The notes under the pieces: generated by a model
Told to the model about the DNA's origin: nothing
Databases searched by the model: none
Seen by the model: only the letters and a program-made list of their open reading frames with translations
In this document: positions 1-8,461 of the stretch, piece by piece
Position numbering within the stretch: position 1 is the first letter of the stretch
Layout: each line of letters opens with the position of its first letter
Program-made: the position numbers and the translations under genes
NCBI GenBank assembly: GCA_017938215.1
Contig: JAGBBZ010000016.1
Location: forward strand, 1 to 55,287
DNA length: 55,287 nt
DNA from: Eubacterium sp.
GTDB lineage: Bacteria; Bacillota; Clostridia; Lachnospirales; Lachnospiraceae
Direction: 5' to 3'

Positions 1-165
1 GATAAAATGGCTGAAATTCGATTGGTTAATAAAGCCAAATGGCTGTTAATCAGCGAACTTAAAATGAACGAACCAGATGCTCATCGCTATATAGAAAAAC
101 AGGCAATGGACCGCTGTGTTTCCAAAAGATACATTGCGGAAGAAATTATCAAGACTTACACTTAA
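1..165 (+). CDS. C-terminal ANTAR domain of a response regulator (partial)
   Basis: The window opens inside a gene. Frame 1 reads 54 codons to a TAA at 163-165. The peptide includes AKWLLISELKMNEPDAHRYI followed by a second helix ending in IAEEIIKTY. This is the three-helix pattern of ANTAR domains, which bind paired hexanucleotide RNA hairpins and prevent transcription termination. In Clostridia such domains usually sit at the end of a receiver-domain regulator for nitrogen metabolism. The receiver part would lie upstream of the window and is not visible. A terminator-like hairpin follows 11 bases after the stop. Confidence 0.8.
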   Translation, partial: DKMAEIRLVNKAKWLLISELKMNEPDAHRYIEKQAMDRCVSKRYIAEEIIKTYT

Positions 166-176
166 TCCCCTACACA

Positions 177-221
177 AGCAGGGTGGTAATGTTTCCCTTT
201 CATTACTACTCTGCTATTTTA
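177..221 (+). terminator. Terminator-like hairpin after the ANTAR gene
   Basis: AGCAGGGTGGTAATG (177-191) pairs with CATTACTACTCTGCT (201-215) over 15 positions, two of them G-U, around a 9-nt loop. A short T-rich stretch follows. Confidence 0.65.
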
Positions 222-303
222 TCGCCTTTTACCCTTTAATTGTCTTTACCAAACAAATGTAAACCATCTGTTGTTATGAAATACATTGGACGATATCCGC
301 AAC

Positions 304-396
304 ATGTCAGACAATGATCTTCTGAATATGGATTATTTTCTTCACGAAGATGATGACCTTGATGATTTTGGAGAAGACGGTTTCTACATCTTCTAA
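304..396 (+). CDS. Possible 30-residue acidic small protein
   Basis: ATG at 304 opens a 30-codon frame ending in TAA (394-396). The peptide is very acidic: its second half has runs such as HEDDDLDDFGED and it ends in GFYIF. A TTG at 286 would add six residues (LDDIRN). A separate 13-codon frame (276-317, starting MKYIGR) overlaps its start. No strong Shine-Dalgarno sequence is visible. It sits between two hairpins, the second a good terminator just past its stop, so the stretch may be an independent short transcript. I do not recognise the peptide. The non-random composition and the flanking terminator are the only support. Confidence 0.4.
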   Translation: MSDNDLLNMDYFLHEDDDLDDFGEDGFYIF

Positions 397-418
397 TCCA
401 CTAGCATCTGTTTGCTAT

Positions 419-446
419 GCCCATCTTTCCTGATGGGTATTTTTTG
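419..446 (+). terminator. Rho-independent terminator after the small acidic frame
   Basis: GCCCATC (419-425) pairs with GATGGGT (432-438) around a 6-nt loop, followed by ATTTTTTG. It lies 22 bases after the small-protein stop. Between here and 490 I see nothing else. Confidence 0.7.
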
Positions 447-490
447 TTCTTATCCTTCCTTTATAGGAAATAAGCAGTTTCTTATAAAGC

Positions 491-516
491 AAAAAAAGAG
501 TGCGAACGCATCGCAC
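491..516 (-). terminator. Terminator of the maltose/PTS operon
   Basis: On the minus strand GTGCGA (516-511) and TCGCAC (505-500) form a stem with a 5-nt loop, followed by seven T (497-491). It is the first good terminator after the enzyme I gene. Confidence 0.75.
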
Positions 517-576
517 CGGAGATACTCCGTCTAACAGACGAATTGATAAAGTGATGGAATTTATACGATATACACT

Positions 577-613
577 ATGGACGAGCGACCGACAAAAACG
601 GGCACTCGTCCAT
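577..613 (-). other. Long hairpin in the 3' region of ptsI
   Basis: ATGGACGAG (577-585) and CTCGTCCAT (605-613) are perfect inverted arms. The inner six bases on each side also pair mostly. No T-run follows, so this may be an RNA-stability or processing hairpin 3' of the ptsI stop rather than a terminator. Confidence 0.5.
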
Positions 614-627
614 AAGCATACACCGGT

Positions 628-2265
628 TTACAACTGGGACAAATCCACCTTGCGTACCGTATCTCTCACCTTCAACACAAAGGACGGCGATACCGAAAGT
701 TCATCAATTCCCATTCGCAAAAATGTCTCTGTCAATGTGGTATCCGCCGCCAATTCTCCGCAAATACCAATCCACGCACCATGATCATGCGCATTCTTCG
801 CCGCCATCTCGATGAGACGAAGAATCGCTTCGTGATGGGTATCGCAAAACCGCTCCACCTTGGGATTTTGTCGGTCACAGGCAAGGGTGTACTGGGTCAA
901 ATCATTGGTGCCCACGCTAAAGAAATCCACCATAGGAGCAAGTTTATCACTGATTATGGCAGATGCCGGAGTTTCAATCATGATACCCAGCTCAATCTCC
1001 TTGGAATACTGAATTCCGTCCGAATCCAATTCCCTCTTTACCTGTTCGCAAAGTGCCAGAATCTCTTCCAGCTCGCTGACACTCACAATCATCGGAAACA
1101 TAATTCCCAGATTTCCATATACCGACGCTCGATACAAAGCTCTCAGTTGTGTTTTGAATACCTCTGGTCTGGACAGACACAGGCGAATCGCCCGCAGTCC
1201 CAAAGCCGGATTTTCTTCCTTATCTAATTGAAAATAATCCACTTGCTTATCTGCTCCGATGTCCAAAGTGCGGATAATGACTTTTTTCGTCGCCATGCTT
1301 TCCAACACTTTTTTGTAAACCACCAGTTGTTCTTCTTCCGTCGGATAATCCGCCTTTTCCAAATACAAAAACTCACTTCGGAAAAGTCCGATTCCTCCCG
1401 CATCGTTTAGGAGAACCGCACCGATGTTGTCTGCACTGCCGATATTGGCGTATACGTTTATCTTCGTGCCGTCCAGCGTTATGTTCTCTTTGCCTTTTAG
1501 TTTCTGCAAAAGCTCCTTCTTCTCAGCTTCTTCCTCTTGCTTTTTCTCATACTCTGCCAGCGTCTCCTCCTCTGGATTCACAATAAATTCTCCCGTAAAC
1601 CCATCGGCAATCGCCATGTCACCGTCCCGAATCTGGTCCAGAAAGTCCTCTCCCACACCAATAATCGCCGGGATATTCATATTTCTTGCCAAAATCGCTG
1701 TGTGAGAATTGGAAGAACCATGGGCGGTAACAAAGGCAAGCACCTTTTCTTTGTCCAGAGAAACCGTCTCACTAGGCGCCAAATCGTCCGCACAGATAAT
1801 CCGCTTTCCCTCTGTGTCTGCCCCCTCCTCGGCACAATTCGTCAGGCAGGCAATGATTCGATTGGATATATCCCGCACATCTGCCGCTCTCGCCTGCATA
1901 TAGCTGTCGTCCATGGAAGCAAACATCTCTGCAAAGTTATCCGCCGTCACCGCCACCGCATACTCCGCATTGACACCCTGCCCCTGTATCATCTCCACGA
2001 TGGCTTCATTGTAATCATCGTCTTCCATCATCATTCTGTGAATCTCAAAAATCTGCGCATTGGTTTCTCCCACTTCCTTCAATGCCTTTTCGTAAATTTC
2101 TTCCAGTTGACTGTCCGCCTCTGCCTTCGCCGCTTCCAGCCGTTCAATCTCTGCCGCCACATCTTCGATTTTCTCCCGCTTCACCTTTATGTCCTGGCGC
2201 TTGAACACCGATATTTTCCCTGTGGCAATGGCCCCATACACACCTTTTCCACTATATGTTGTCAT
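628..2265 (-). CDS. ptsI: Phosphoenolpyruvate-protein phosphotransferase (enzyme I)
   Basis: A 545-residue protein of usual enzyme I length. It takes phosphate from phosphoenolpyruvate and passes it to HPr, the first cytoplasmic step of PTS sugar uptake. The swivelling-domain active site is visible as SSNSHTAILAR with His188. The C-terminal PEP-binding barrel has EFLYL, ELGIMIETP and the GICGELAAD active-site loop with its Cys. ATG 2265 follows a GGAGG six bases upstream. The gene is 53 bases downstream of HPr and is last in the operon. In many Firmicutes ptsH and ptsI form their own operon; here they are joined to maltose genes. The call is secure. Confidence 0.97.
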   Translation of the reverse strand: MTTYSGKGVYGAIATGKISVFKRQDIKVKREKIEDVAAEIERLEAAKAEADSQLEEIYEKALKEVGETNAQIFEIHRMMMEDDDYNEAIVEMIQGQGVNAEYAVAVTADNFAEMFASMDDSYMQARAADVRDISNRIIACLTNCAEEGADTEGKRIICADDLAPSETVSLDKEKVLAFVTAHGSSNSHTAILARNMNIPAIIGVGEDFLDQIRDGDMAIADGFTGEFIVNPEEETLAEYEKKQEEEAEKKELLQKLKGKENITLDGTKINVYANIGSADNIGAVLLNDAGGIGLFRSEFLYLEKADYPTEEEQLVVYKKVLESMATKKVIIRTLDIGADKQVDYFQLDKEENPALGLRAIRLCLSRPEVFKTQLRALYRASVYGNLGIMFPMIVSVSELEEILALCEQVKRELDSDGIQYSKEIELGIMIETPASAIISDKLAPMVDFFSVGTNDLTQYTLACDRQNPKVERFCDTHHEAILRLIEMAAKNAHDHGAWIGICGELAADTTLTETFLRMGIDELSVSPSFVLKVRDTVRKVDLSQL

Positions 2266-2318
2266 ACGAAAACCTCCACTTCCAAGTGCAGATGGTACAC
2301 CAATCCCTCTGTCTGTCC

Positions 2319-2576
2319 TTACAGATTGGCTTCCAAAAATTCCTTTATTCCCGCTTCGGCTGCTTCTTCGTCACAGCCCTCTACTGTAATGGTAACGGTG
2401 TCACCACATTTCACACCAAGCCCCATCAGAACCATAAGTTTTGTGCAGTCCACTACCTTTCCGTCCTTTGTAAGGGTAATCTTGCTGTCATACGCCTTTG
2501 CCGCCTTTACCAACAATCCTGCTGGTCTTGCGTGGATTCCCAATTCGTCCTTAATTGTGTACTCAAATGTTTTCAT
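2319..2576 (-). CDS. ptsH: Phosphocarrier protein HPr without the usual Ser46
   Basis: An 85-residue HPr that carries phosphate from enzyme I to the EIIA domain. The catalytic His15 lies in GIHARPAG. The region that normally holds the regulatory Ser46 reads CTKLMVLMGLG, which puts Lys at position 46. HPr kinase/phosphorylase therefore cannot act on the usual site, and classical P-Ser-HPr/CcpA catabolite repression through this copy is unlikely. The ATG overlaps the malQ stop as ATGA, and AGGAGA lies within the end of malQ, so translation is probably coupled. A second HPr with Ser46 may exist elsewhere in the genome. Confidence 0.95.
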   Translation of the reverse strand: MKTFEYTIKDELGIHARPAGLLVKAAKAYDSKITLTKDGKVVDCTKLMVLMGLGVKCGDTVTITVEGCDEEAAEAGIKEFLEANL

Positions 2577-4072
2577 AATTCATTTCTCCTTCCATATGTT
2601 TCTGTGATTCGTCGCACCTCTTGGCACAACGTGTTGCTCAAATCCGTTTCTTTCAACCGCCATTTCCAGTTGTCACCCAACGTGGAGGGCTTATTCATTC
2701 GACAAGTGTCATCATATCCAAGATAATCCTGCATGGGAATCATACACACCTTTGCCCGACTACGCATAATCAGGCAGATAAATGCCTTGTACAACTCCGA
2801 AGCTGGTGTATATTGGTCACACAAATACTCCCGCGCCAACTCCCGCTCTTCTTCTGTAATAGTTTCAAACCACGATACAATGGTCTGATTGTCGTGAGTT
2901 CCTGTATACGCCACACAGTTTTCCGTATAATTGTGTGGCAAATAATCGTTTCTACTTCCCGTATCTCGCGAATCAAAGGCAAACTCCAACACTTTCATGT
3001 TGGGAAATCCACTTTCCTGCACCAACTGTCGCACCGAATCGGTCACAAATCCCAAATCCTCTGCGATTACTTCCTTCTCGCCCAGTGCCTGCTCCACCGC
3101 TCGGAACAAATCCATACCCGGACCCTTTTCCCAATGTCCATTTTTCGCCGTTTCATCGCCGTAAGGAATGGAAAAATATTCATCAAACCCACGAAAATGG
3201 TCGATTCGCACCACATCATACAGCTGAAAACAATGCGCCAAGCGTCCAATCCACCAACGATAGCCCTCGGCTTTGTGTTGCCGCCAGTCGTACAGAGGAT
3301 TTCCCCACAACTGTCCGTCTGCCGCAAAACCGTCCGGCGGACACCCTGCCACCGCCTTCGGCACATTTTCCTCATTCAGTTGAAACAATTCCGGATTTGC
3401 CCACGTATCGGCACTATCAAAGGCGACATAAATCGGAATGTCACCAACAATCCGTATACCATTATTATTAGCATATTGCTTCAACTTTGTCCATTGTAAA
3501 TAAAAATGATATTGCAAAAATTTATAGAACTCAATGTCCTCTGCCAGTTCTTCGGTGTACCGCCGAATCGCCACCGGCTCTCGCAACCGTATGTCTTTCT
3601 CCCACTCACTCCAAGCGTCACCTGCAAATGTATCTTTTACCGCCATAAACAACGCATAATCCGAGAGCCATTCATTGTTCCTGCAAAATTTCCCATATTC
3701 GGCATCTTCTCGGATATGGCTGTTTTGATACGCCTTTCGTAATAATGGGTATCGTCCATTATGCAATTTTTCATAATCCACATGAGATTGTTCCGTCCCA
3801 AAGTCAACCTCGTCACACTCTTTTCTTGTAAGCAATCCAGCCTTTACAAATTCTTCTAGACTGATAAAGTAAGGATTGCCAGCAAAGGTGGAAAAGGACT
3901 GATAGGGCGAATCGCCGTAACTGGTTGGACCCAGCGGCAAAATCTGCCAATAGCTTTGCCCAGCTTCTTTCAGCCAATCCACAAATCGGTATGCGCTTTC
4001 GGAAAAACTACCGATTCCGTACCGGGAAGGGAGACTGGATACCGAAAGCAAAATTCCTGCACTTCTTTCCAT
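2573..4072 (-). CDS. malQ: 4-alpha-glucanotransferase (amylomaltase, GH77)
   Basis: About 499 residues, the short bacterial amylomaltase form. It moves glucosyl units between maltose and maltodextrins, releasing glucose and longer chains for phosphorylase. Family motifs are SSLPSRYGIGSF at the N-terminus, VVRIDHFRGF (nucleophile Asp), VIAEDLG (acid/base Glu) and YTGTHDNQT (third acidic residue). ATG 4072 has GAAAGG eight bases upstream. ATG 4078, overlapping the previous stop as TGATG, is also possible. The order phosphatase, malQ, HPr fits a maltose pathway. Confidence 0.95.
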   Translation of the reverse strand: MERSAGILLSVSSLPSRYGIGSFSESAYRFVDWLKEAGQSYWQILPLGPTSYGDSPYQSFSTFAGNPYFISLEEFVKAGLLTRKECDEVDFGTEQSHVDYEKLHNGRYPLLRKAYQNSHIREDAEYGKFCRNNEWLSDYALFMAVKDTFAGDAWSEWEKDIRLREPVAIRRYTEELAEDIEFYKFLQYHFYLQWTKLKQYANNNGIRIVGDIPIYVAFDSADTWANPELFQLNEENVPKAVAGCPPDGFAADGQLWGNPLYDWRQHKAEGYRWWIGRLAHCFQLYDVVRIDHFRGFDEYFSIPYGDETAKNGHWEKGPGMDLFRAVEQALGEKEVIAEDLGFVTDSVRQLVQESGFPNMKVLEFAFDSRDTGSRNDYLPHNYTENCVAYTGTHDNQTIVSWFETITEEERELAREYLCDQYTPASELYKAFICLIMRSRAKVCMIPMQDYLGYDDTCRMNKPSTLGDNWKWRLKETDLSNTLCQEVRRITETYGRRNEL

Positions 4073-4077
4073 ACGCA

Positions 4078-4905
4078 TCACCTTTCATACTCAATCATAA
4101 CGCCATAATGGTCGGACACCACCGGGTAGTTTCTACCATTGAAAATCACCTGAGAGCGTGTCACCTTCTCACGCCTTTTGCACCATATCTGGTCAATTCG
4201 CATACCATTGGTGTCCGTAATCTTTTCCTTCCAACCATCGATGACTTCTCCCACCGTAATTCCATTGTCCGCCCGGCTCGCCAGCAAAAAACTGTCCATC
4301 CAGCCCGCTGTGGTTATTTGGTCATAGCCTTCTTTTCGCACTTCCGCGGGACTGTTAAAATCTCCCATAAGCCAAACAGCTTCTTTTTTCTTCATATGAG
4401 AATTGGTCTTTTCCCATTGTCCCTGAAACGGTTCTTCTGCATCGTTCCACCAGCCGTAATGCACACTGTAAAACCATTCCTCCGACAATGCTTCGGTACA
4501 GATTCCCAAAAGCTTGCGGGTTTTCCAGTTGTTGTAGTCATCGACTTCACTTACCTGCACCACATCGGTTTTTCGGATGGGACTGCGGCTCATCAGCGCA
4601 ATGCCCTCGTCGTATTTATCATATCCTTTTTTCTTAGGCAACCACGTCCAGTAATAGGTCTCACCCTTGTCCTGCAACTGTTTCACCGCATTCCACACGT
4701 GATTGTCCTTTCGTATGACAACTCCGTCGTGGCAGGTGCAATAGCCGCTCAGTTCCTTTGCCGGAACTTCCGCTTCACAGCAAGTCTGATTGACCTCCTG
4801 CAAAGCGATAACATCCGGTTTTTCCAGCGAGATTGCGTCTACAAAATCAGCTAACTTCCGTATATAATTTTTCTCCACAAGACTGTGGGTATTTAAGGTT
4901 AACAA
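4078..4905 (-). CDS. mapP: Endonuclease/exonuclease/phosphatase-family protein, probable maltose 6'-phosphate phosphatase
   Basis: A 275-residue protein of the EEP fold. Visible motifs are LNTHS, IALQEV (metal-binding Glu), SVHYGWW, LMGDFNSP and VVSDHYG. EEP proteins can be nucleases or phosphatases. It lies between a PTS EII and malQ, as in the Enterococcus faecalis maltose locus, where MapP dephosphorylates maltose 6'-phosphate. This points to the same role here: the PTS makes maltose 6'-phosphate and MapP returns maltose for MalQ. The start is uncertain. The frame opens only a few codons earlier, no ATG is available, and TTG 4905 gives the expected LTLNTHS beginning, but GAGAGG is about 16 bases away. 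Confidence 0.82.
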   Translation of the reverse strand: MLTLNTHSLVEKNYIRKLADFVDAISLEKPDVIALQEVNQTCCEAEVPAKELSGYCTCHDGVVIRKDNHVWNAVKQLQDKGETYYWTWLPKKKGYDKYDEGIALMSRSPIRKTDVVQVSEVDDYNNWKTRKLLGICTEALSEEWFYSVHYGWWNDAEEPFQGQWEKTNSHMKKKEAVWLMGDFNSPAEVRKEGYDQITTAGWMDSFLLASRADNGITVGEVIDGWKEKITDTNGMRIDQIWCKRREKVTRSQVIFNGRNYPVVSDHYGVMIEYER

Positions 4906-4926
4906 TCGGATAAGTCAACACCTCTC

Positions 4927-7050
4927 TCACAATATGTCTAAAATGTCCGACTTCAGCACATCTGCCTTCGGGCCATAGATTGCTTGGATTCCTGTGTCCT
5001 TTTTCACAAGTCCCAGCGCTCCTTCGGCTTTCCACGCGTCGGCATCTGCCACCAACGATGAATCTTTTACTGTGACACGAAGTCTGGTCATACACGCATC
5101 CACCAGCATAATATTTTCTCGTCCACCCAATAGGGCGATGATTCGCTCCGGCTGGCTATCTCCGGCGATTGCCTTCTTCTGTGACGCCCCCCCGTCTTCT
5201 GCGCCTTCTACGGTATAGTTTCCAAGACGACCCGGTGTGGCGAATTTGAATTTGCCAATCATAAAATACGCCACAAAGTAACCGATGACAAAGAACACAA
5301 TCACGCTAATGACAAAGTTAATAATGTCTCCCGTCAGCCCTGCATTGACGGACATAGGAATTCTCGTGATAAACTCGATGTTGCCAAAGGAGTGAAGACG
5401 AAGGTCGATAACCCCGGCCAGCGCAAAGGCACACCCCTGCAAGATGGCATATACAATATAAAGTGGCAACGCACAGAACATAAACATAAATTCCAGCGGC
5501 TCTGTTACACCTGTAAGGAATACCGCAAGTCCTGTGGAGATAAACATAGAACGATACTTTTTCATCTTGTCTTTGTCCACGCGACGGTACATCGCCACGC
5601 CGATTCCCAGAAGAAGTCCCGTAGCACCAATCATCTGTCCCACCTTAAATCGTGCCGGGATAACACTCTCCATCAAGGCATTGTAGGAAGCCATATCCCC
5701 TGCTCCCTTAAAGTTAATCAAGTCCGTTACCCAAGCGAGCCAAAGCGGGTCTTGTCCAAACACTTCTGTCCCCGCATTGATACCTGTCTGAATCAGGTAA
5801 GTACCACCGAAGGACGTATAATTCATCGGGATGGTCAGCATGTGATGCAAACCAAATGGCAACAACAATCGCTCCAGTGTTCCATAGATAAATGGTGCAA
5901 GAATCGGCGATGTGTCTGCCGAATTAGCAATCCAGATACCAAAGGAATTGATTCCCGCCTGCACAAATGGCCATACCACCGCAAGCACCAACGATACGAT
6001 TACCGACCACACAATGACCACCAGTGGCACAAATCGTTTTCCATTGAAGAAGGAAAGGGCGTCTGGCAATTTTCGGAAATTGTAAAATTTGTTGTAAACC
6101 ACACCACCTACAAAACCGGATATAATTCCCACAAAAACACCCATGTTTAGCGCGGGCGCACCGAGAACCGACGTAAAATAGTTCTCCACCAACATCTCTT
6201 TTCCAAATAGCGAGTTTACCACTGCCCCCGGCGTATTTAACATCTCGCTGGTAACTCCAAAGATTGCTCCCGTAATATTGTTAATCAGGATAAAGGCAAT
6301 CAAAGCGGCAAAGGCACCGCCTGCTCGTTCCTTCGCCCAAGAGCCACCGATGGCTACCGCAAAAAGTACGTGAAGATTGTTGATAATCGCCCAACCGATG
6401 TTCTCCATCACACCGCCGATGGTTACGATGGCACCAAGGTCACCACCTGCCATAGCTACCAGTTTTCCGAGACTAATCATCAATCCCGCCGCCGGCATAA
6501 CGGCGATTACCACCATGAGAACCTTACCCAGCTTTTGAAGGAAGTCGAAGTTCAGACCCTTGCGCTTCTTCTTCGGTTCTTCCGCCACATTCTCTGGCTC
6601 CTCTGAGAAGGAAAGCACCGTTTCTCCCGCCTTCACTTCCCCTTCCACCACACGCATACTCCATTCCTCTGCCCCATCACAGACAATCACCGGCGTAATG
6701 CTGTTGATGTTTTTGGATTTCAGAAGTTCCATATCCACTTCCGCCACCAAATCGCCTATTTTAACGATGTCACCTTCTTTTACGTGAGCCGTAAACCCTT
6801 CTCCACCAAGTGCCACCGTTTCCAGCCCAAAATGCACCAACACTTCCAATCCGTCCTCAGAAGTAAAGCCATAGGCATGTAGTGTTTCTGCTACCGAGGA
6901 GATTTCACCATTCACCGGGCTGTAGATTTTCCCATCCTTTGGAATCACAGCACAGCCATCTCCCAATATCTTGTCTGCAAAGACAGCATCTGGGACTTGT
7001 TCCAGCGGAACTACCGTTCCATTTAATGGAGAACCAATTACATGTTCCAT
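4927..7050 (-). CDS. PTS EIIABC, glucose/maltose family (probable maltose transporter)
   Basis: A 707-residue fused permease in the order IIA-IIC-IIB. IIA (residues 1-160) has the phospho-His in EVLVHFGLETV (His73). IIC (about 185-560) has many hydrophobic segments and the FGLHHMLTIPMNY region. IIB at the C-terminus has DACMTRLR with the phospho-Cys near 653. It imports and phosphorylates a hexose or maltose. ATG 7050 follows AAGGAGGG by seven bases; an upstream in-frame ATG at 7077 lacks this. The downstream mapP and malQ point to maltose, but glucose cannot be excluded. It is first in a five-gene operon, and its promoter overlaps a LacI-type operator. Confidence 0.93.
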   Translation of the reverse strand: MEHVIGSPLNGTVVPLEQVPDAVFADKILGDGCAVIPKDGKIYSPVNGEISSVAETLHAYGFTSEDGLEVLVHFGLETVALGGEGFTAHVKEGDIVKIGDLVAEVDMELLKSKNINSITPVIVCDGAEEWSMRVVEGEVKAGETVLSFSEEPENVAEEPKKKRKGLNFDFLQKLGKVLMVVIAVMPAAGLMISLGKLVAMAGGDLGAIVTIGGVMENIGWAIINNLHVLFAVAIGGSWAKERAGGAFAALIAFILINNITGAIFGVTSEMLNTPGAVVNSLFGKEMLVENYFTSVLGAPALNMGVFVGIISGFVGGVVYNKFYNFRKLPDALSFFNGKRFVPLVVIVWSVIVSLVLAVVWPFVQAGINSFGIWIANSADTSPILAPFIYGTLERLLLPFGLHHMLTIPMNYTSFGGTYLIQTGINAGTEVFGQDPLWLAWVTDLINFKGAGDMASYNALMESVIPARFKVGQMIGATGLLLGIGVAMYRRVDKDKMKKYRSMFISTGLAVFLTGVTEPLEFMFMFCALPLYIVYAILQGCAFALAGVIDLRLHSFGNIEFITRIPMSVNAGLTGDIINFVISVIVFFVIGYFVAYFMIGKFKFATPGRLGNYTVEGAEDGGASQKKAIAGDSQPERIIALLGGRENIMLVDACMTRLRVTVKDSSLVADADAWKAEGALGLVKKDTGIQAIYGPKADVLKSDILDIL

Positions 7051-7096
7051 TGTCAAACCCTCCTTATGAAATTTCATTTCCGTATCTTATGCAACC

Positions 7097-7125
7097 ATCA
7101 TACATCATTTGCATTGCTTTTGCAA
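7097..7125 (-). promoter_or_regulatory. Promoter of the PTS/maltose operon
   Basis: On the minus strand TTGCAA (7125-7120), a 17-bp spacer and TATGAT (7102-7097) precede the EII gene by about 46 bases. Confidence 0.65.
7114..7125. promoter_or_regulatory. Putative LacI-family operator
   Basis: TTGC-TTTT-GCAA is a perfect inverted repeat that overlaps the -35 box of the PTS promoter. Further TTGCA half-sites lie on both sides (7110-7113 and 7131-7135). The divergent LacI-type gene is the obvious candidate to bind it. Confidence 0.5.
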
Positions 7126-7255
7126 GCCTTTTGCATGAAAAAGATCTGTTTTTATGTCATTTTTGTCGGTTTTGCACAGCAATTTTTCACTTCTCTTGTG
7201 CATATTTCACAACGCATTTTCCAAATATTTTCCCGCCTTGCACACTCTTGCACTC

Positions 7256-7280
7256 ATGTTGCACAAATGTAGCGCAACAT
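7256..7280. promoter_or_regulatory. Inverted repeat in the divergent promoter region
   Basis: ATGTTGC and GCAACAT are perfect 7-bp arms separated by 11 bp. TTGCAC recurs at 7238, 7248 and 7259, about one helical turn apart. This lies upstream of the lacI-type promoter and may be a second operator. Confidence 0.4.
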
Positions 7281-7304
7281 ATCGTCGCCATTTTCCGCAA
7301 TCCG

Positions 7305-7333
7305 TTGACTTTCCTATGCAAAAACGATATAAT
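7305..7333 (+). promoter_or_regulatory. Promoter of the LacI-type regulator
   Basis: TTGACT (7305-7310), a 17-bp spacer and TATAAT (7328-7333) match the housekeeping sigma consensus closely. Confidence 0.8.
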
Positions 7334-7364
7334 GAAAGACAATACACAAAAGGAGGTTGCATAT

Positions 7365-8384
7365 ATGTCTGTTACATTAAAAGATGTCGCCGCCCTGGCT
7401 GGTGTTTCTCCTTCCACAGTTTCCCGTGTTTGCAAGGACAATCCATCCATCAGCAGAGAAACCAAGGAGAAAGTGCGTAAAGCCATCGAAGAACTTGGCT
7501 ATGAACCAAATTTCCAATCCGACCAAGAGGAAGTTGCCGGAAACCGAACCATCGGAATTATCTTGCCCCCCTCTCCCAAGGAATCGTTTGAAAACGCGTT
7601 CCATCTGGAAGTGATACGGGGTGTCAGCCAGTTCTGCAACCAACATCATTATATGAATACCATTATCACCGGGCAGGACGAGGAGGAGATTATCCACGTT
7701 CTGAACTCCCTCGTAAAACGGGAAAAGGTGGATGGATTTATCGTTACATACTCCAAACAAGATGACCCTATTATTGATTATCTTTATAATGAGGGTTTGT
7801 TATACATTGTAATTGGAAAAGCATACAAATTTGCCAATCAGACGGTCTACGTGGACAATGACAATGTGCTTGCCGCACAGGAAGCCACCGAATATCTCAT
7901 TCAGCTTGGTCACACCAACATTGCTTACTTGGGAAGTGACAGCAACCTTATGTTTTCCGCCGACCGGAAAGCCGGCTATCAGCTTGCCCTCCTGAACAGC
8001 GGACTTGCTGTCAATCCCGACAACATCATTGAACTTCCCTTTATTCCGGAAGAACATTCCGTCGCCGTACACGCACTTTTGAGCCGTGGAGAGCGGCCGA
8101 GTGCTATTTTGGTCAGCGATGATATATTTGCCGTTGCCTTGGAGCGGGCTTGCATTGAGATGGGAATTTCCATTCCAGAGGATTTATCTATCCTATCCTT
8201 CAACAATTCCCTCTTTGCACGACTAACTTCGCCACCGCTGACGTCCATTGACATCAATTCCGTACAGTTGGGCATCGAAGCGGCTTCGCAAGTCATCAAT
8301 CACATTGAGAATCCAAATCTTCTTGCCACAAAAATCATCGTTCCACACAAGCTCGTGGAACGACACAGTTGCAAGAAAATTTGA
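7365..8384 (+). CDS. LacI-family transcriptional regulator, probable maltose repressor
   Basis: A 339-residue repressor. The N-terminal helix-turn-helix is VTLKDVAALAGVSPSTVSRV with the hinge-helix region after it. The rest is a periplasmic-binding-protein-like sugar sensor (IGIILPP, DGFIVTYS, VYVDNDN, AILVSDD). ATG 7365 lies behind AAAGGAGG. It diverges from the PTS/maltose operon, and inverted repeats lie between the two genes. It is therefore likely a MalR-type repressor of that operon and perhaps of the phosphorylase gene next door. The effector cannot be read from the sequence. A CcpA role is less likely, given the location. Confidence 0.92.
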   Translation: MSVTLKDVAALAGVSPSTVSRVCKDNPSISRETKEKVRKAIEELGYEPNFQSDQEEVAGNRTIGIILPPSPKESFENAFHLEVIRGVSQFCNQHHYMNTIITGQDEEEIIHVLNSLVKREKVDGFIVTYSKQDDPIIDYLYNEGLLYIVIGKAYKFANQTVYVDNDNVLAAQEATEYLIQLGHTNIAYLGSDSNLMFSADRKAGYQLALLNSGLAVNPDNIIELPFIPEEHSVAVHALLSRGERPSAILVSDDIFAVALERACIEMGISIPEDLSILSFNNSLFARLTSPPLTSIDINSVQLGIEAASQVINHIENPNLLATKIIVPHKLVERHSCKKI

Positions 8385-8410
8385 CAGAATGCTACGTTCC
8401 GATAGTAGCG

Positions 8411-8446
8411 AAAAAGGGGTGCGCTTCATGGCACCCCCTTTCTTTC
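8411..8446. terminator. Bidirectional terminator between the regulator and glgP
   Basis: GGGGTGC (8416-8422) and GCACCCC (8431-8437) form a strong stem. A-rich sequence on the left and TTTCTTT on the right let it end both converging genes. Confidence 0.85.
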
Positions 8447-8461
8447 GTGCAAATGTTAGAA

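Noticed and set aside
1537-2607. Long plus-strand frame over ptsI
   Set aside because: It is antisense to the conserved enzyme I and HPr genes, has no ribosome binding site, and its composition is that of a shadow.
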